Part shown: positions 1-8,277 of the stretch, one piece after another | Numbering within the stretch: position 1 is the first letter of the stretch | Layout: the number at the start of each line of letters is the position of its first letter | From: Streptomyces sp. NBC_01497 | GTDB taxonomy: Bacteria; Actinomycetota; Actinomycetes; Streptomycetales; Streptomycetaceae | NCBI RefSeq assembly: GCF_036250695.1 | Contig: NZ_CP109427.1 | Span: 3,100,001-3,164,000, forward strand | Direction: 5' to 3' | DNA: 64,000 nt | Position numbers and translations under genes: made by a program | The notes under the pieces: generated by a model | The model's database searches: none | What the model was told of the DNA's origin: nothing | What the model saw: only the letters and a program-made list of their open reading frames with translations

Positions 1-587
1 GCGTGTGGCCCGGGCGGCTCGGAGGCCGGACGCCCGAGGAGATCGTCGCCCTGCCGATAGCCGACGACTGGCGGGCGGACCTGCATGCGGCGTGGTGCAA
101 GGCGACGATCCGGCAGCGCGACGAGGGCTGGGCCCGTGCCTTGCTGGACGGCGCTCCGCCGTCGGACCGTTCGCGCCTGCTGGCGGTGCTGCCGCGGCAG
201 GAACGGGCGCGGCGAGTGGCCTCGTTCATCGCGACGGACGGCCTGTCCGAGGCATTCCAACTGCTGGCCGTGTGCGCGGTGCCCTGGGCGGAGCCGCTGG
301 GCGGCGCGGTGATCGACGCACTGGACATCGCGCGGGAGACGGGGAGTTACCCGTGGAGCTTCAGCGGGGCGATGGGCCTCGCGGAACGCTGCCTGGACCC
401 GCGGGAGGCGGACCGCCTGGAACTGCTGACGGCACCTTTGACCGAGACGGAGGACACCTCACCGGGAGCCGGCGGCTACTGGTCCGAAGCCTTCAGGCGG
501 CTCGTGTCGACGCTCCGGCTACGGGCCCGCATGCATGACGAACTGTGCGGTGGGGCCGGGGGAGGAACCGGGAGGGCGACGACTTGA
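1..587 (+). CDS. DUF5691-like protein, C-terminal fragment (cut by window edge)
   Basis: This is the last 194 codons or so of a protein whose beginning lies left of the window. The frame is already open at base 1, and the first GTG (base 3) is probably internal. The sequence is helical, rich in Arg, Ala, Leu and Trp, and ends in a region containing FRRLVSTLRLRARMHDEL. That ending and the repeated-helix character recall DUF5691 proteins, which in Streptomyces sit with SWIM zinc-finger and MoxR/VWA genes; the placement next to icmB also fits. No catalytic motif or membrane segment is visible, so the function is unknown. The family assignment is from memory of the family, not a search. Confidence 0.6.
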   Translation, partial: VWPGRLGGRTPEEIVALPIADDWRADLHAAWCKATIRQRDEGWARALLDGAPPSDRSRLLAVLPRQERARRVASFIATDGLSEAFQLLAVCAVPWAEPLGGAVIDALDIARETGSYPWSFSGAMGLAERCLDPREADRLELLTAPLTETEDTSPGAGGYWSEAFRRLVSTLRLRARMHDELCGGAGGGTGRATT

Positions 588-1162
588 GGAGCTGAGACGC
601 GGGGCGAGGCGGGCCCCGCCCGGGAGGAGTCGGGGGCCGCCGGGTCACCGGGCTCCGGCCTCCGGGTTCCGAGCGCTGACGTTCCGGACACTCGGGGTTC
701 CGAATGCCGGGGGTTCCGGGGGTTCCGTCCGCCGGCGTTCCGAGTGCTGAGGTTCCCGACGCAAGGAATGCCACCGAGGAGCACGCCCGAGGAACGCGAG
801 CCGACAACCCGTACAACACCGGCCCAGGCGAGCCGAGATGGCCGGGCCGACGGTACTCGCAGGATGTGCACCAGCCGTCAGCCGGCACTCGCAGGCCGTC
901 TCGCGGACGCCGCCTCGTCGAACGTGCGGGCCGAAGACACGGACCTGAGCTCCAGGTTGACGACGCGGACCGATAACGCGGACCGGAGGGGCCGAGCAAG
1001 GCGCTGCCCGGGCGTGCGGGTTCGGCCTCGCGCGTCGGCGCCTCCTCACCGCGCGACGGGCCATCGCCGACGCCACCCCCGAGCCCCGGCCCTCGGTACG
1101 GGACGGGGGCTGAGACTGGGGCAGGGACGCGGGGCCGGCACGGGGAAAGGGGCGCGGCGGCG
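588..1162. other. gene-free stretch with degenerate GTTCCG repeats
   Basis: No convincing gene lies between the DUF5691 fragment and the convergent icmB. Bases 662-755 hold loosely repeated blocks of the type GGTTCCGAGTGCTGA and GGGGGTTCCG, five or more degenerate copies. The overlapping frames in both directions are Pro/Arg-rich and have no family resemblance. It is probably a shared 3' region of the two convergent genes. Confidence 0.5.
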
Positions 1163-1576
1163 CTACGCGCCCGCGGACTCCCGTACGTTCGCGTTCACCC
1201 ATGCCACGATCGATGTCGTCGTGGCGCCCGGGGTGAAGATCTCCGCGACGCCGTGCTCCTTGAGCGGCGCGATGTCCGCCTCCGGGATGATCCCGCCACC
1301 GAACACCTTGATGTCCGCCGCGTCGCGCTCCTTGAGCAGTTCGATGACCTTCACGAAGAGCGTGTTGTGCGCACCGGAGAGGATCGAGAGGCCGATCGCG
1401 TCGGCGTCCTCCTGGATCGCCGTGTCGACGATCTGTTCCGGGGTCTGGTGCAGCCCCGTGTAGATGACTTCCATGCCCGCGTCACGCAGCGCACGCGCGA
1501 TGACCTTCGCGCCGCGGTCGTGGCCGTCGAGGCCCGGCTTCGCGACCACTACGCGGATCGGACCGGTCACACCCAT
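1163..1576 (-). CDS. icmB: isobutyryl-CoA mutase small (cobalamin-binding) subunit IcmB
   Basis: This 137-residue protein is a stand-alone B12-binding domain. It begins [20 protein letters not shown] and carries the DxHxxG cobalamin motif (D-G-H-D-R-G) within the first 25 residues, whose His replaces dimethylbenzimidazole as the lower cobalt ligand. Later motifs LSILSGAH and [11 protein letters not shown] are typical of the family. With a separate large subunit it forms the adenosylcobalamin enzyme that interconverts isobutyryl-CoA and n-butyryl-CoA, linking valine catabolism to polyketide precursors. The large subunit is not in the window. A GTG four codons upstream is in frame, but GGAGG lies between it and the ATG at 1576, so the ATG is preferred. 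A general methylmalonyl-CoA mutase C-terminal-type protein is the alternative. Confidence 0.88.
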   Translation of the reverse strand: MGVTGPIRVVVAKPGLDGHDRGAKVIARALRDAGMEVIYTGLHQTPEQIVDTAIQEDADAIGLSILSGAHNTLFVKVIELLKERDAADIKVFGGGIIPEADIAPLKEHGVAEIFTPGATTTSIVAWVNANVRESAGA

Positions 1577-1776
1577 CACTGCCTCCACTCACCACACCAT
1601 CACGACGGACCAAGTGAACGAACGTTATCCACAGCATCGCGCACGCGGCCATTTCCCGGTGCGAGGCATGGGCCAAATCACATGACGCATTTCGAACATC
1701 GCGTCGAGTGATCGGCCGGTCCCCGCCGAAACACACGTGATTGCCCGGTTCCGCAACGGCCGGAACCTCCAGAAGA

Positions 1777-1806
1777 TTGTCCGCGTCGCATACCGCCGGG
1801 TACAGT
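1777..1806 (+). promoter_or_regulatory. candidate promoter of the M23 peptidase gene
   Basis: TTGTCC (1777-1782) and TACAGT (1801-1806) are separated by 18 bp and resemble the -35 and -10 of the principal sigma factor. The -10 lies about 35 bp before the start codon of the downstream peptidase gene. Confidence 0.5.
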
Positions 1807-1840
1807 CGCGGCCACTGCTGTCGAGGCGAGAGAGAAGTTG

Positions 1841-3505
1841 GTGGAAGACCAGCCCGCCCAAGCCGACTACGCCGCTTACGAGACGGATCCGCTCTTCGGG
1901 GCGCTTCCCGGCGGTTACGACGCGCAGCAGCACGGGAGTGAGCAGTACCAGTACGGCGCCGGTCAGTATCCGGAGCAGCAGCACACGTATGCCGGGACGA
2001 CCGGAGAGTGGGACGGCGGGACGGCGGGCTCATACACCCCGACACCGGCTCCCCGGGCTCCCGGTCACCAGGCCCCGGGTCCCTCGGCACAGCCCTACGA
2101 CTGGGCGCCGGCTCCCGAATTCCAGCACGAGCACGGATACGCCTACCCGGCGGCGGCCACGGCGGTCGGCCCCACGCCCACCCTCGTCCACGGCGTCCAG
2201 GTTCAGGATCCGTACGGCTACTACCAGCAGCACGAGTCCGCCGCGCCCGGCTACGAGCCCACCATGCAGTGGACCGTCCCGGCGGAGGTCCTTGTGGACC
2301 CGCAGGACCAGCAGACCCAGATCCACCTTCAGGTTCAGGTTCCGCCGGCGGCGCACGTCCACCACCAGCAGGGCGGGCACCACAGCGGCCAGGGCCACGG
2401 GCAGGCGCAGCCGGAACCGGAGCCCGCTCCGGCTCCCGCGCCTTACGACGCCGGCTGGTACGCGTCCCAGGACACCGTCATCGCCCAACTCGTCGTCCCG
2501 TTGGCCGAACCGGACCAGCATCAGCATCCGCGGCAGGACCCGGCCCAGGACGGCGCGGCGGGCCATGATGGGCACGCTCACCCTGACGCCGCACCCGTCG
2601 GGAGTCCCGCTGCGGACCCCGACGCCGGCCCCGGCGGGGAGCCGGAAGCGGAATACGGCGCCGATCCTGTCGCGGAGCCCGGCGAACCCGTGGCGGAGCC
2701 GGCACCACAGTCCCGGGTGACCCGCGCCGGCACCCGAACGACCGCCCGCGCGGCAGGCAGTGGCAGCCGTCGCCGTGCCCCCGCCAAGCGTTCCGCGCTG
2801 CTGACGATCGCTGTCCCGTCCGCCTGCGTGATGGGCGTGGCCGGGATCGCCGCCGCGTCCATGAACGCGGTGGGCGGCGGTGACGACAAGCAGGACGACA
2901 CGACGACCACGGCCGCCGCCGATCCCGCGTCCGTGAAACCCGTCGCCGCCAACGACAAGATGGACACGCAACTGGCCGCACTCAGCGCGGACGCCCGTGA
3001 CTTCGGGGACCGCGCGAGCCGCACGCAGGAGCGCATCGACCTCAAGGAACGCCAGGCGGCGGACAAGAAGAAGCGTGACCAGGAGGCGGCCCGCAAGGAG
3101 GCCGCCCGCCCCAAGTACCTGCTCCCCGTCAAACAGCGCGGGTTGAGTGCCTACTTCGGACAGGCGGGCGTCAACTGGATGTCCGTGCACACCGGTATCG
3201 ACTTCCCCGTCATGACCGGTACGCCGGTGATGGCCGTCACCGACGGCACCGTACGCACGAAGTGGAACCCCAGCTACGGCAACATGGCGATCGTGACCGC
3301 GCCGGACGGCACGGAGACGTGGTACTGCCACCTCAGTAGCACGCGCGTGCGATCGGGTTCGGTCAAGGCCGGGGACGTCATCGCGTACTCCGGCAACACC
3401 GGCAACACCACAGGGCCGCACCTGCACTTCGAGGTACGGCCCGGGGGCGGCGCCGCGATCGACCCGCTGCCGTGGCTCCGCAGCCACGGCCTCGACCCGA
3501 CCTGA
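1841..3505 (+). CDS. membrane-anchored M23 (LytM-type) metallopeptidase
   Basis: This 554-residue protein has three parts. Residues 1 to about 315 are low-complexity, rich in Gln, Tyr, Pro, His, Ala and Glu, and probably cytoplasmic and disordered. A hydrophobic segment (SALLTIAVPSACVMGVAGIA) at about 321-345 follows a basic stretch and should be a signal anchor. A charged coiled linker leads to a C-terminal M23 peptidase domain, with HTGIDF near residue 449 and HLHFE near 527 supplying zinc ligands. The family cleaves peptidoglycan peptide cross-bridges, so a role in wall remodelling is likely. The start is GTG 1841, with TTG 1838 equally in frame. A purine-rich GAGAGAGAAG lies just upstream. 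Confidence 0.85.
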   Translation: MEDQPAQADYAAYETDPLFGALPGGYDAQQHGSEQYQYGAGQYPEQQHTYAGTTGEWDGGTAGSYTPTPAPRAPGHQAPGPSAQPYDWAPAPEFQHEHGYAYPAAATAVGPTPTLVHGVQVQDPYGYYQQHESAAPGYEPTMQWTVPAEVLVDPQDQQTQIHLQVQVPPAAHVHHQQGGHHSGQGHGQAQPEPEPAPAPAPYDAGWYASQDTVIAQLVVPLAEPDQHQHPRQDPAQDGAAGHDGHAHPDAAPVGSPAADPDAGPGGEPEAEYGADPVAEPGEPVAEPAPQSRVTRAGTRTTARAAGSGSRRRAPAKRSALLTIAVPSACVMGVAGIAAASMNAVGGGDDKQDDTTTTAAADPASVKPVAANDKMDTQLAALSADARDFGDRASRTQERIDLKERQAADKKKRDQEAARKEAARPKYLLPVKQRGLSAYFGQAGVNWMSVHTGIDFPVMTGTPVMAVTDGTVRTKWNPSYGNMAIVTAPDGTETWYCHLSSTRVRSGSVKAGDVIAYSGNTGNTTGPHLHFEVRPGGGAAIDPLPWLRSHGLDPT

Positions 3506-3682
3506 GCCCCGCGCCGGGCTGCTCGGAACCGCCCCGGGGCACGGCCCCCGGACACTCGCTCGGAGCCGTCTCCGGAACCCGGCCCGGAGCCCCCGGTTTC
3601 CCGGGGCGCCCCGGCCGCCGGCTCCGGACCCCGGGCCGCGGACCCGGGACCACAGGCCTCGCCGCCCCCGATCCCTACCGCT

Positions 3683-6400
3683 TCACAGCTTCTCGACCGG
3701 CGCGTAGCGCAGCAGCAGCCGCTTCGGCTTCGGATCGCCGAAGTCGATCTCGGCCTGCGCCTCGGAGCCCGAGCCCGACATCGCGACGACCGTGCCCAGT
3801 CCGAACTTGTCGTGGGTGACCCGGTCGCCGACGGCGAGAGCGATGACCGGACGGTCGGTGATCTGCCCCTTCTGGCGCGATCGCGTACCGCCCCGACCGA
3901 TTCCGCCGCCCGACAGCGGCGAGAACGCGCCACCCGACGACGAGGACGACACCGGGCCCGCCGGGATCTGCGCGCCGGTCCGCTTCCAGTCCAGGTGCGC
4001 TCCCGGAATCTCCTCCAGGAAGCGCGACGGCGGGTTGTACGACGGCTGGCCCCACGCGCTGCGCATGGAGGACCGCGTCAGGTACAGCCGTTCGCGGGCG
4101 CGCGTGATCCCCACGTACGCGAGGCGGCGCTCCTCCTCCAGCTCCTTCGCCTCGCCGAGGGCCCGCATGTGCGGGAAGACGCCGTCCTCCATGCCCGTCA
4201 GGAAGACGACGGGGAATTCGAGGCCCTTGGCGGTGTGCAGCGTCATCAGCGTGATGACGCCGGAGCCGTCCTCGTCCTCGTCGGGGATCTGGTCGGAGTC
4301 GGCGACCAGCGCGACCTGTTCAAGGAACTGAGCCAGGACGCTCCCGCCGGCCGCGGCACCGGCACCGGCACCCGCAGCCGTGCCCGCATCAGCCCCGGTC
4401 GCAGCGTCGCCGGCAGCACCAGCACCAGCCGTCGTACCGGCTCCGGCACCGGCGTCAGCGGTCGTTCCGGCGCCGGCGTCGGCACCGGCGTCAGCAGTCG
4501 TTCCGGCACCGGCGTCGGCGGTCGCACCGGCTCCGGCGCCGTCCGCGTCCCCTGCCGGAGCCCCGGCCGCCGTCCCCGCCTGTTCGCGCGCCTGCTCGAA
4601 CTCCAGCGCCACTGAGGCGAGTTCCTGGAGGTTCTCGATGCGCGTCTCGTCCTGGGGGTCCGTCGAGGACTGCAACTCGGCGAGGTAACCGGTCCGTTCG
4701 AGGATCGCTTCGAGCACCGTCGCGGGACCCGCGCCGCCCTCGACGACCGTCCGGAGGTCTTCCATCAGCGTGTTGAACCGCTTGACCGCGTTCGCCGAGC
4801 GGGCCGCCATCCCGTACGCCTCGTCCACGCGCACGAGTGCCTGCGGGAAGGTGATCCGCTCGCGCTGCGCCAGCGCGTCGATCATCGCCTCGGCACGGTC
4901 GCCGATCCCGCGCTTCGGCACGTTGAGGATCCGGCGCAGCGGGACGCTGTCCTCGGGATTCGCGAGGACGCGCAGGTACGCGAGGACGTCGCGGACCTCC
5001 TTGCGCTCGTAGAAGCGGACGCCGCCGACGACCCGGTAGGGCAGACCCACACGGATGAAGATCTCTTCGAAGACACGCGACTGCGCGTTCGTGCGGTAGA
5101 AGATCGCGACGTCGCCGGCCTTCGCGTCACTCGCGTCGATCAGCCGGTCGACCTCGTCGGCGACGAACTGGGCCTCGTCGTGCTCGGTGTCCGCCACGTA
5201 GCCGGTGATCTGCGCGCCCGCGCCCGCCTTGGTCCACAGGTTCTTGGGGCGGCGGCTCGCGTTGCGCTCGATGACGGCGTTGGCGGCGCTGAGGATGGTC
5301 TGCGTGGAGCGGTAGTTCTGCTCCAGCAGGATCGTCGTCGCGTCCGGGTAGTCCTCCTCGAACTGGAGGATGTTGCGGATCGTGGCGCCCCGGAACGCGT
5401 AGATCGACTGGTCCGCGTCACCGACGACACACAGCTCGGCCGGGTCGTACGCCTCACCGGTGGACTTGTCGACGCCCGACGGGCCCACCAGTTCCCGTAC
5501 GAGGGTGTACTGCGCGATGTTCGTGTCCTGGTACTCGTCGACCAGGACGTGCCGGAAGCGCCGCCGGTAGTGCTCCGCGACGTCCGGGAACGCCTGGAAG
5601 AGCTGGACCGCCGTCATGATGATGTCGTCGAAGTCCAGGGCATTGGCCTCGCGCAGCCGCGCCTGGTACATCCGGTACGCCTCGGTGAGCGTCTTCTCGA
5701 AACCTCCCCCGGACTCCGTCTGGGAGGTGCCCCCGGACACCTGATCCGCGAAGGTCTCCTCGTCGATGAGCTCGTTCTTGAGGTTGGAGACCTTGGCGGA
5801 GAACGACTTGGGCGGATAGCGCTTCGGATCCAGCTCCAGATCACGGCAGACCAGCGCCATGAGCCGCTTCGAGTCGGCGGCGTCGTAGATCGAGAAGGAC
5901 GACGTGAACCCGAGCCTCTTCGATTCGCGCCGCAGGATCCGTACGCACGCACTGTGGAACGTCATCACCCACATGGCCGCGGCACGCGGTCCGACGAGCT
6001 GCTCGACGCGCTCCTTCATCTCGCCGGCGGCCTTGTTGGTGAACGTGATGGCCAGTATCTGGCCGGGGTGCACGTCGCGCGTCGCCAGCAGGTGGGCGAT
6101 GCGGTGCGTGAGGACGCGGGTCTTGCCCGACCCGGCGCCCGCGACGATGAGCAGCGGCGAGCCCGTGTGCACGACGGCGGCGCGCTGCTCGGTGTTCAGA
6201 CCGTCGAGCAGCGCGGCGGGGTCCACCACGGTGCGGGGGGCACCGTCGCGGTGGTACGCATCCCTGGCCGCGGGCACGTGGAACGCTCCCTCGAAGAGGT
6301 CGTCGGGCACCCGCTCGGGAGCGGTGTCCTCGGGCGGCGGAGGCTCTTCGCCGGGAGGCTGGAGGTCCGCAAGAAAATTGTCGTCAAAGAGGCTGCTCAT
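3683..6400 (-). CDS. pcrA: ATP-dependent DNA helicase PcrA/UvrD
   Basis: This 905-residue SF1A helicase has Walker A GAGSGKT near residue 80, the Walker B-type motif VDEYQDTN near 288, GDADQSIYAFRGA (motif III), QNYRST (motif IV) and TLHTAKGLEFPVV (motif V). A short C-terminal Tudor-like tail (DRVTHDKFGLGTVV, then AEIDFGDPKPKRLLLRYAPVEKL-type ending) is typical of PcrA. It translocates 3'-5' on single strands in repair and in clearing RNA polymerase or recombinase. About 85 residues (600-685) between domain 2B and 2A are replaced by an Ala-Gly-Thr-Asp repeat, whereas relatives have a short acidic linker. The ATG at 6400 begins MSSLFDDNFLADL. It converges on the M23 gene. Confidence 0.93.
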   Translation of the reverse strand: MSSLFDDNFLADLQPPGEEPPPPEDTAPERVPDDLFEGAFHVPAARDAYHRDGAPRTVVDPAALLDGLNTEQRAAVVHTGSPLLIVAGAGSGKTRVLTHRIAHLLATRDVHPGQILAITFTNKAAGEMKERVEQLVGPRAAAMWVMTFHSACVRILRRESKRLGFTSSFSIYDAADSKRLMALVCRDLELDPKRYPPKSFSAKVSNLKNELIDEETFADQVSGGTSQTESGGGFEKTLTEAYRMYQARLREANALDFDDIIMTAVQLFQAFPDVAEHYRRRFRHVLVDEYQDTNIAQYTLVRELVGPSGVDKSTGEAYDPAELCVVGDADQSIYAFRGATIRNILQFEEDYPDATTILLEQNYRSTQTILSAANAVIERNASRRPKNLWTKAGAGAQITGYVADTEHDEAQFVADEVDRLIDASDAKAGDVAIFYRTNAQSRVFEEIFIRVGLPYRVVGGVRFYERKEVRDVLAYLRVLANPEDSVPLRRILNVPKRGIGDRAEAMIDALAQRERITFPQALVRVDEAYGMAARSANAVKRFNTLMEDLRTVVEGGAGPATVLEAILERTGYLAELQSSTDPQDETRIENLQELASVALEFEQAREQAGTAAGAPAGDADGAGAGATADAGAGTTADAGADAGAGTTADAGAGAGTTAGAGAAGDAATGADAGTAAGAGAGAAAGGSVLAQFLEQVALVADSDQIPDEDEDGSGVITLMTLHTAKGLEFPVVFLTGMEDGVFPHMRALGEAKELEEERRLAYVGITRARERLYLTRSSMRSAWGQPSYNPPSRFLEEIPGAHLDWKRTGAQIPAGPVSSSSSGGAFSPLSGGGIGRGGTRSRQKGQITDRPVIALAVGDRVTHDKFGLGTVVAMSGSGSEAQAEIDFGDPKPKRLLLRYAPVEKL

Positions 6401-6609
6401 CGCTCACCGAGTCTAGGCGGTCCCACCGACAGCCCGCCGGGAGTCCCCGGAGTCCCAGGAGTCCCGGCAGCGCCACGGAGCGCCGGGGTGGTATGAGGGC
6501 TCAGGGGCAACCGAAGGATCCCGGGGTCACGGGGCCGGCACGCCGGAGATGCCGAACGGTGTCCTCTCCGTTCTTGCCGACGTGCCTCCCCGGCGAGTAG
6601 AAGACGCGT

Positions 6610-7156
6610 ATGGGGCTACGGGGGGACGGTCCGGCGCCTGAGGTGTACGGGCCCGAGTACAACAGCGCCGACGTCCGGGCCGACATGGCGCGACGCCGGG
6701 CGAGCCTGCGCGGAGAGCCACTCGGAGGGTGCCTGCGGTCCCTGCTGGGGTGCGCGTGTGTCCTTGCTCGGCGCGGCGGTGCTCGCGCTGGCGCTGCTCT
6801 GGTGGGTGCTGGCCCAGTGGCCGCATCCGGGGGCGAAACGTGCCCTCCCCCGTCAGCCCGCGCCGATCAGCGCGGCCATGGAACGGGTGAGGGAAGGGCT
6901 GGCGGCGGCGAACGCGGACCACAGGCTCACGGACGACGAGATCGACAGGGCGCTGGACCCGAAAGTCCCCCTGCTGGTCGAGCGCGGGACGGCGGCGACG
7001 ACGATCGTCGTGACGGATGCCCGGTGCCCGGCGTCCTGCGCGACCTTCACGGCGTACGGCGACGGCCGCGTGACGGACCGTGTCGCCCTGTGTCCGCCGC
7101 GCGGCACGGTCACGATCCGCAGCGGTACGGAGACCCGGCGGCCCCCGCGCGGCTGA
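6610..7156 (+). CDS. small single-pass membrane protein, apparent one-base frameshift
   Basis: Two frames join into one sensible protein. The first (ATG 6610) reads MGLRGDGPAPEVYGPEYNSA and continues with high GC3 to LRSLLGCACV near 6762. The next frame then supplies LLGAAVLALALLWWVLAQW, a good transmembrane helix, followed by a soluble domain with CPASC and a second Cys, ending at 7156. Dropping one T from the CCTT at about 6761-6764 fuses them exactly through the helix. The product would be about 181 residues with a cytoplasmic N-tail and a 110-residue exterior domain. Its function is unknown. The alternative is a short protein starting at GTG 6758, but the upstream frame looks coding. The shift may be a sequencing error or a real mutation. 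Confidence 0.6.
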
Positions 7157-7621
7157 GACCCGGCAGGGCGCGCGTCGCGCGGGGCTCAGGGTGCCGCTGG
7201 GCTCGGGGCACGACAAGGTTGAGGCCCGGCGGACCCGGGTCGCAGAAGGGCTCGGGTCGCGGCAGGGATCGGCGCGGTGCCAGGGCTGAGGAGCGGCACA
7301 CCTTGGGCCGACGGCGGGCCGGCCCCGGGACGACGGCGATGGCGATGGCGACTTCGACTTCGACTTCGCGGGCGCGGATTGCCGGACTCGGCTCGGGGCG
7401 CAGGGACACCGACAGCGACGAGGCCGCTCCGCTGGTCGCCACGATGGCCGGCACCCGTCACCGCCACGCCACATGCACAGGAGAGCTGCACAAGGAGTGC
7501 GAGCAGCCGACCGGCGTCGTGCCGAGCGACCTCGAATCATCCTCCCGGGGCCGGCCGGCGGGCGGGATGGAGCCGCCCCGGACCATCCTGTGCCGGCTCC
7601 GCGGGGCCGGATCATGCGGCC
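7157..7621. other. gene-free stretch with short tandem repeats
   Basis: Nothing convincing is encoded between the membrane protein and the leftward MarR gene. Around 7334-7372 there are runs of GGCGAT and GACTTC hexamers, about three copies each. The overlapping frames are Arg/Gly/Pro-rich shadows. Confidence 0.45.
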
Positions 7622-8146
7622 TCAGATCGCGCTGAGACCGGAGACGAGCGTGCTCGCCAGCAGGGAGAGGCGGGAGCACTGCTCCTCGGTCAGGCCCGCC
7701 GTCAGAGCGAGGACCCGCCGGTCGGCCTCGACGGTCAGTACGCGGGCCAGGATGTGCCCTTCCTCGGTCAGCGACACCTGCACCGCGCGTCCGTCGTGGG
7801 GTGAGGGGTCGCGGCGGACCAGGCCGCGGCGCTCCGCCCGGTCCACCAGACCGGTCATGCTCGACTTGTCCAGTCCCAGATGCCTGGCTAGCTCCTGCAT
7901 TCCGGGCTCGCGGTCGCGCAGCACACCGAGCAGCCGCAGCTGGATGACGGACAGCCCGTGGTCCGTGGCGACCTTCCCCAACGCGCTCTGCACCACGAAC
8001 GACAGCTGAGCCAGGCTGTCCACGATCCCCAGATCCACTACCCGCGCGGCCTCGGCCGGTGCCGCTGACCCCGCCGGTTCCGCGTGGGCGGGTCCGGCCG
8101 GGCGCGGTCGGGCGGAGCGCGTGCCGCGTGCGGCGTCGTCAGGCAT
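7622..8146 (-). CDS. MarR-family transcriptional regulator
   Basis: The 174-residue protein has a disordered 35-residue N-terminal extension, then a MarR winged helix. Motifs include LSVIQLRLLGVLRDREPGMQ, the recognition helix region HLGLDKSSMTGLVDRAERRG and the wing RRDPSPHDGRAVQVSLTEEG. It is divergently transcribed from an FAD monooxygenase gene, and the 131-bp gap contains a perfect inverted repeat inside both candidate promoters. MarR proteins usually repress themselves and such a neighbour until a small aromatic ligand binds. The start is the ATG at 8146. The ligand cannot be told from the sequence. Confidence 0.9.
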   Translation of the reverse strand: MPDDAARGTRSARPRPAGPAHAEPAGSAAPAEAARVVDLGIVDSLAQLSFVVQSALGKVATDHGLSVIQLRLLGVLRDREPGMQELARHLGLDKSSMTGLVDRAERRGLVRRDPSPHDGRAVQVSLTEEGHILARVLTVEADRRVLALTAGLTEEQCSRLSLLASTLVSGLSAI

Positions 8147-8160
8147 GCGCCCACCTTACG

Positions 8161-8215
8161 TGCCTACTTGACTTAGTACGTGACGCCAACTAATTTTGTT
8201 TGTGACACGTACTAA
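8161..8215. promoter_or_regulatory. divergent promoters with MarR operator
   Basis: TTAGTACGTG (8173-8182) and CACGTACTAA (8206-8215) are perfect 10-bp inverted arms with a 23-bp spacer. The rightward promoter is TTGACT (8168-8173), 17 bp, TAATTT (8191-8196). The leftward promoter reads TTGGCG (8189-8184), 17 bp, TAGGCA (8166-8161). The left arm overlaps both, so a dimer or pair of dimers here would block both genes. The segment is notably AT-rich for this genome. Confidence 0.72.
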
Positions 8216-8277
8216 CTCGTGCCGCCGGACCTTGCCCTGGCAGGTTCTGGCGACCAGCGGCGATGGAGAGTTGAGCT

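Noticed and set aside
2030..3487. Leftward frame of 485 codons over the M23 gene
   Set aside because: The rightward frame has the M23 motifs HTGIDF and HLHFE; the other is Gly/Arg/Val-rich shadow.
5180..6496. Long rightward frame of 438 codons opposite pcrA
   Set aside because: It is an antisense shadow of the helicase gene, caused by the high GC3, with no family resemblance.
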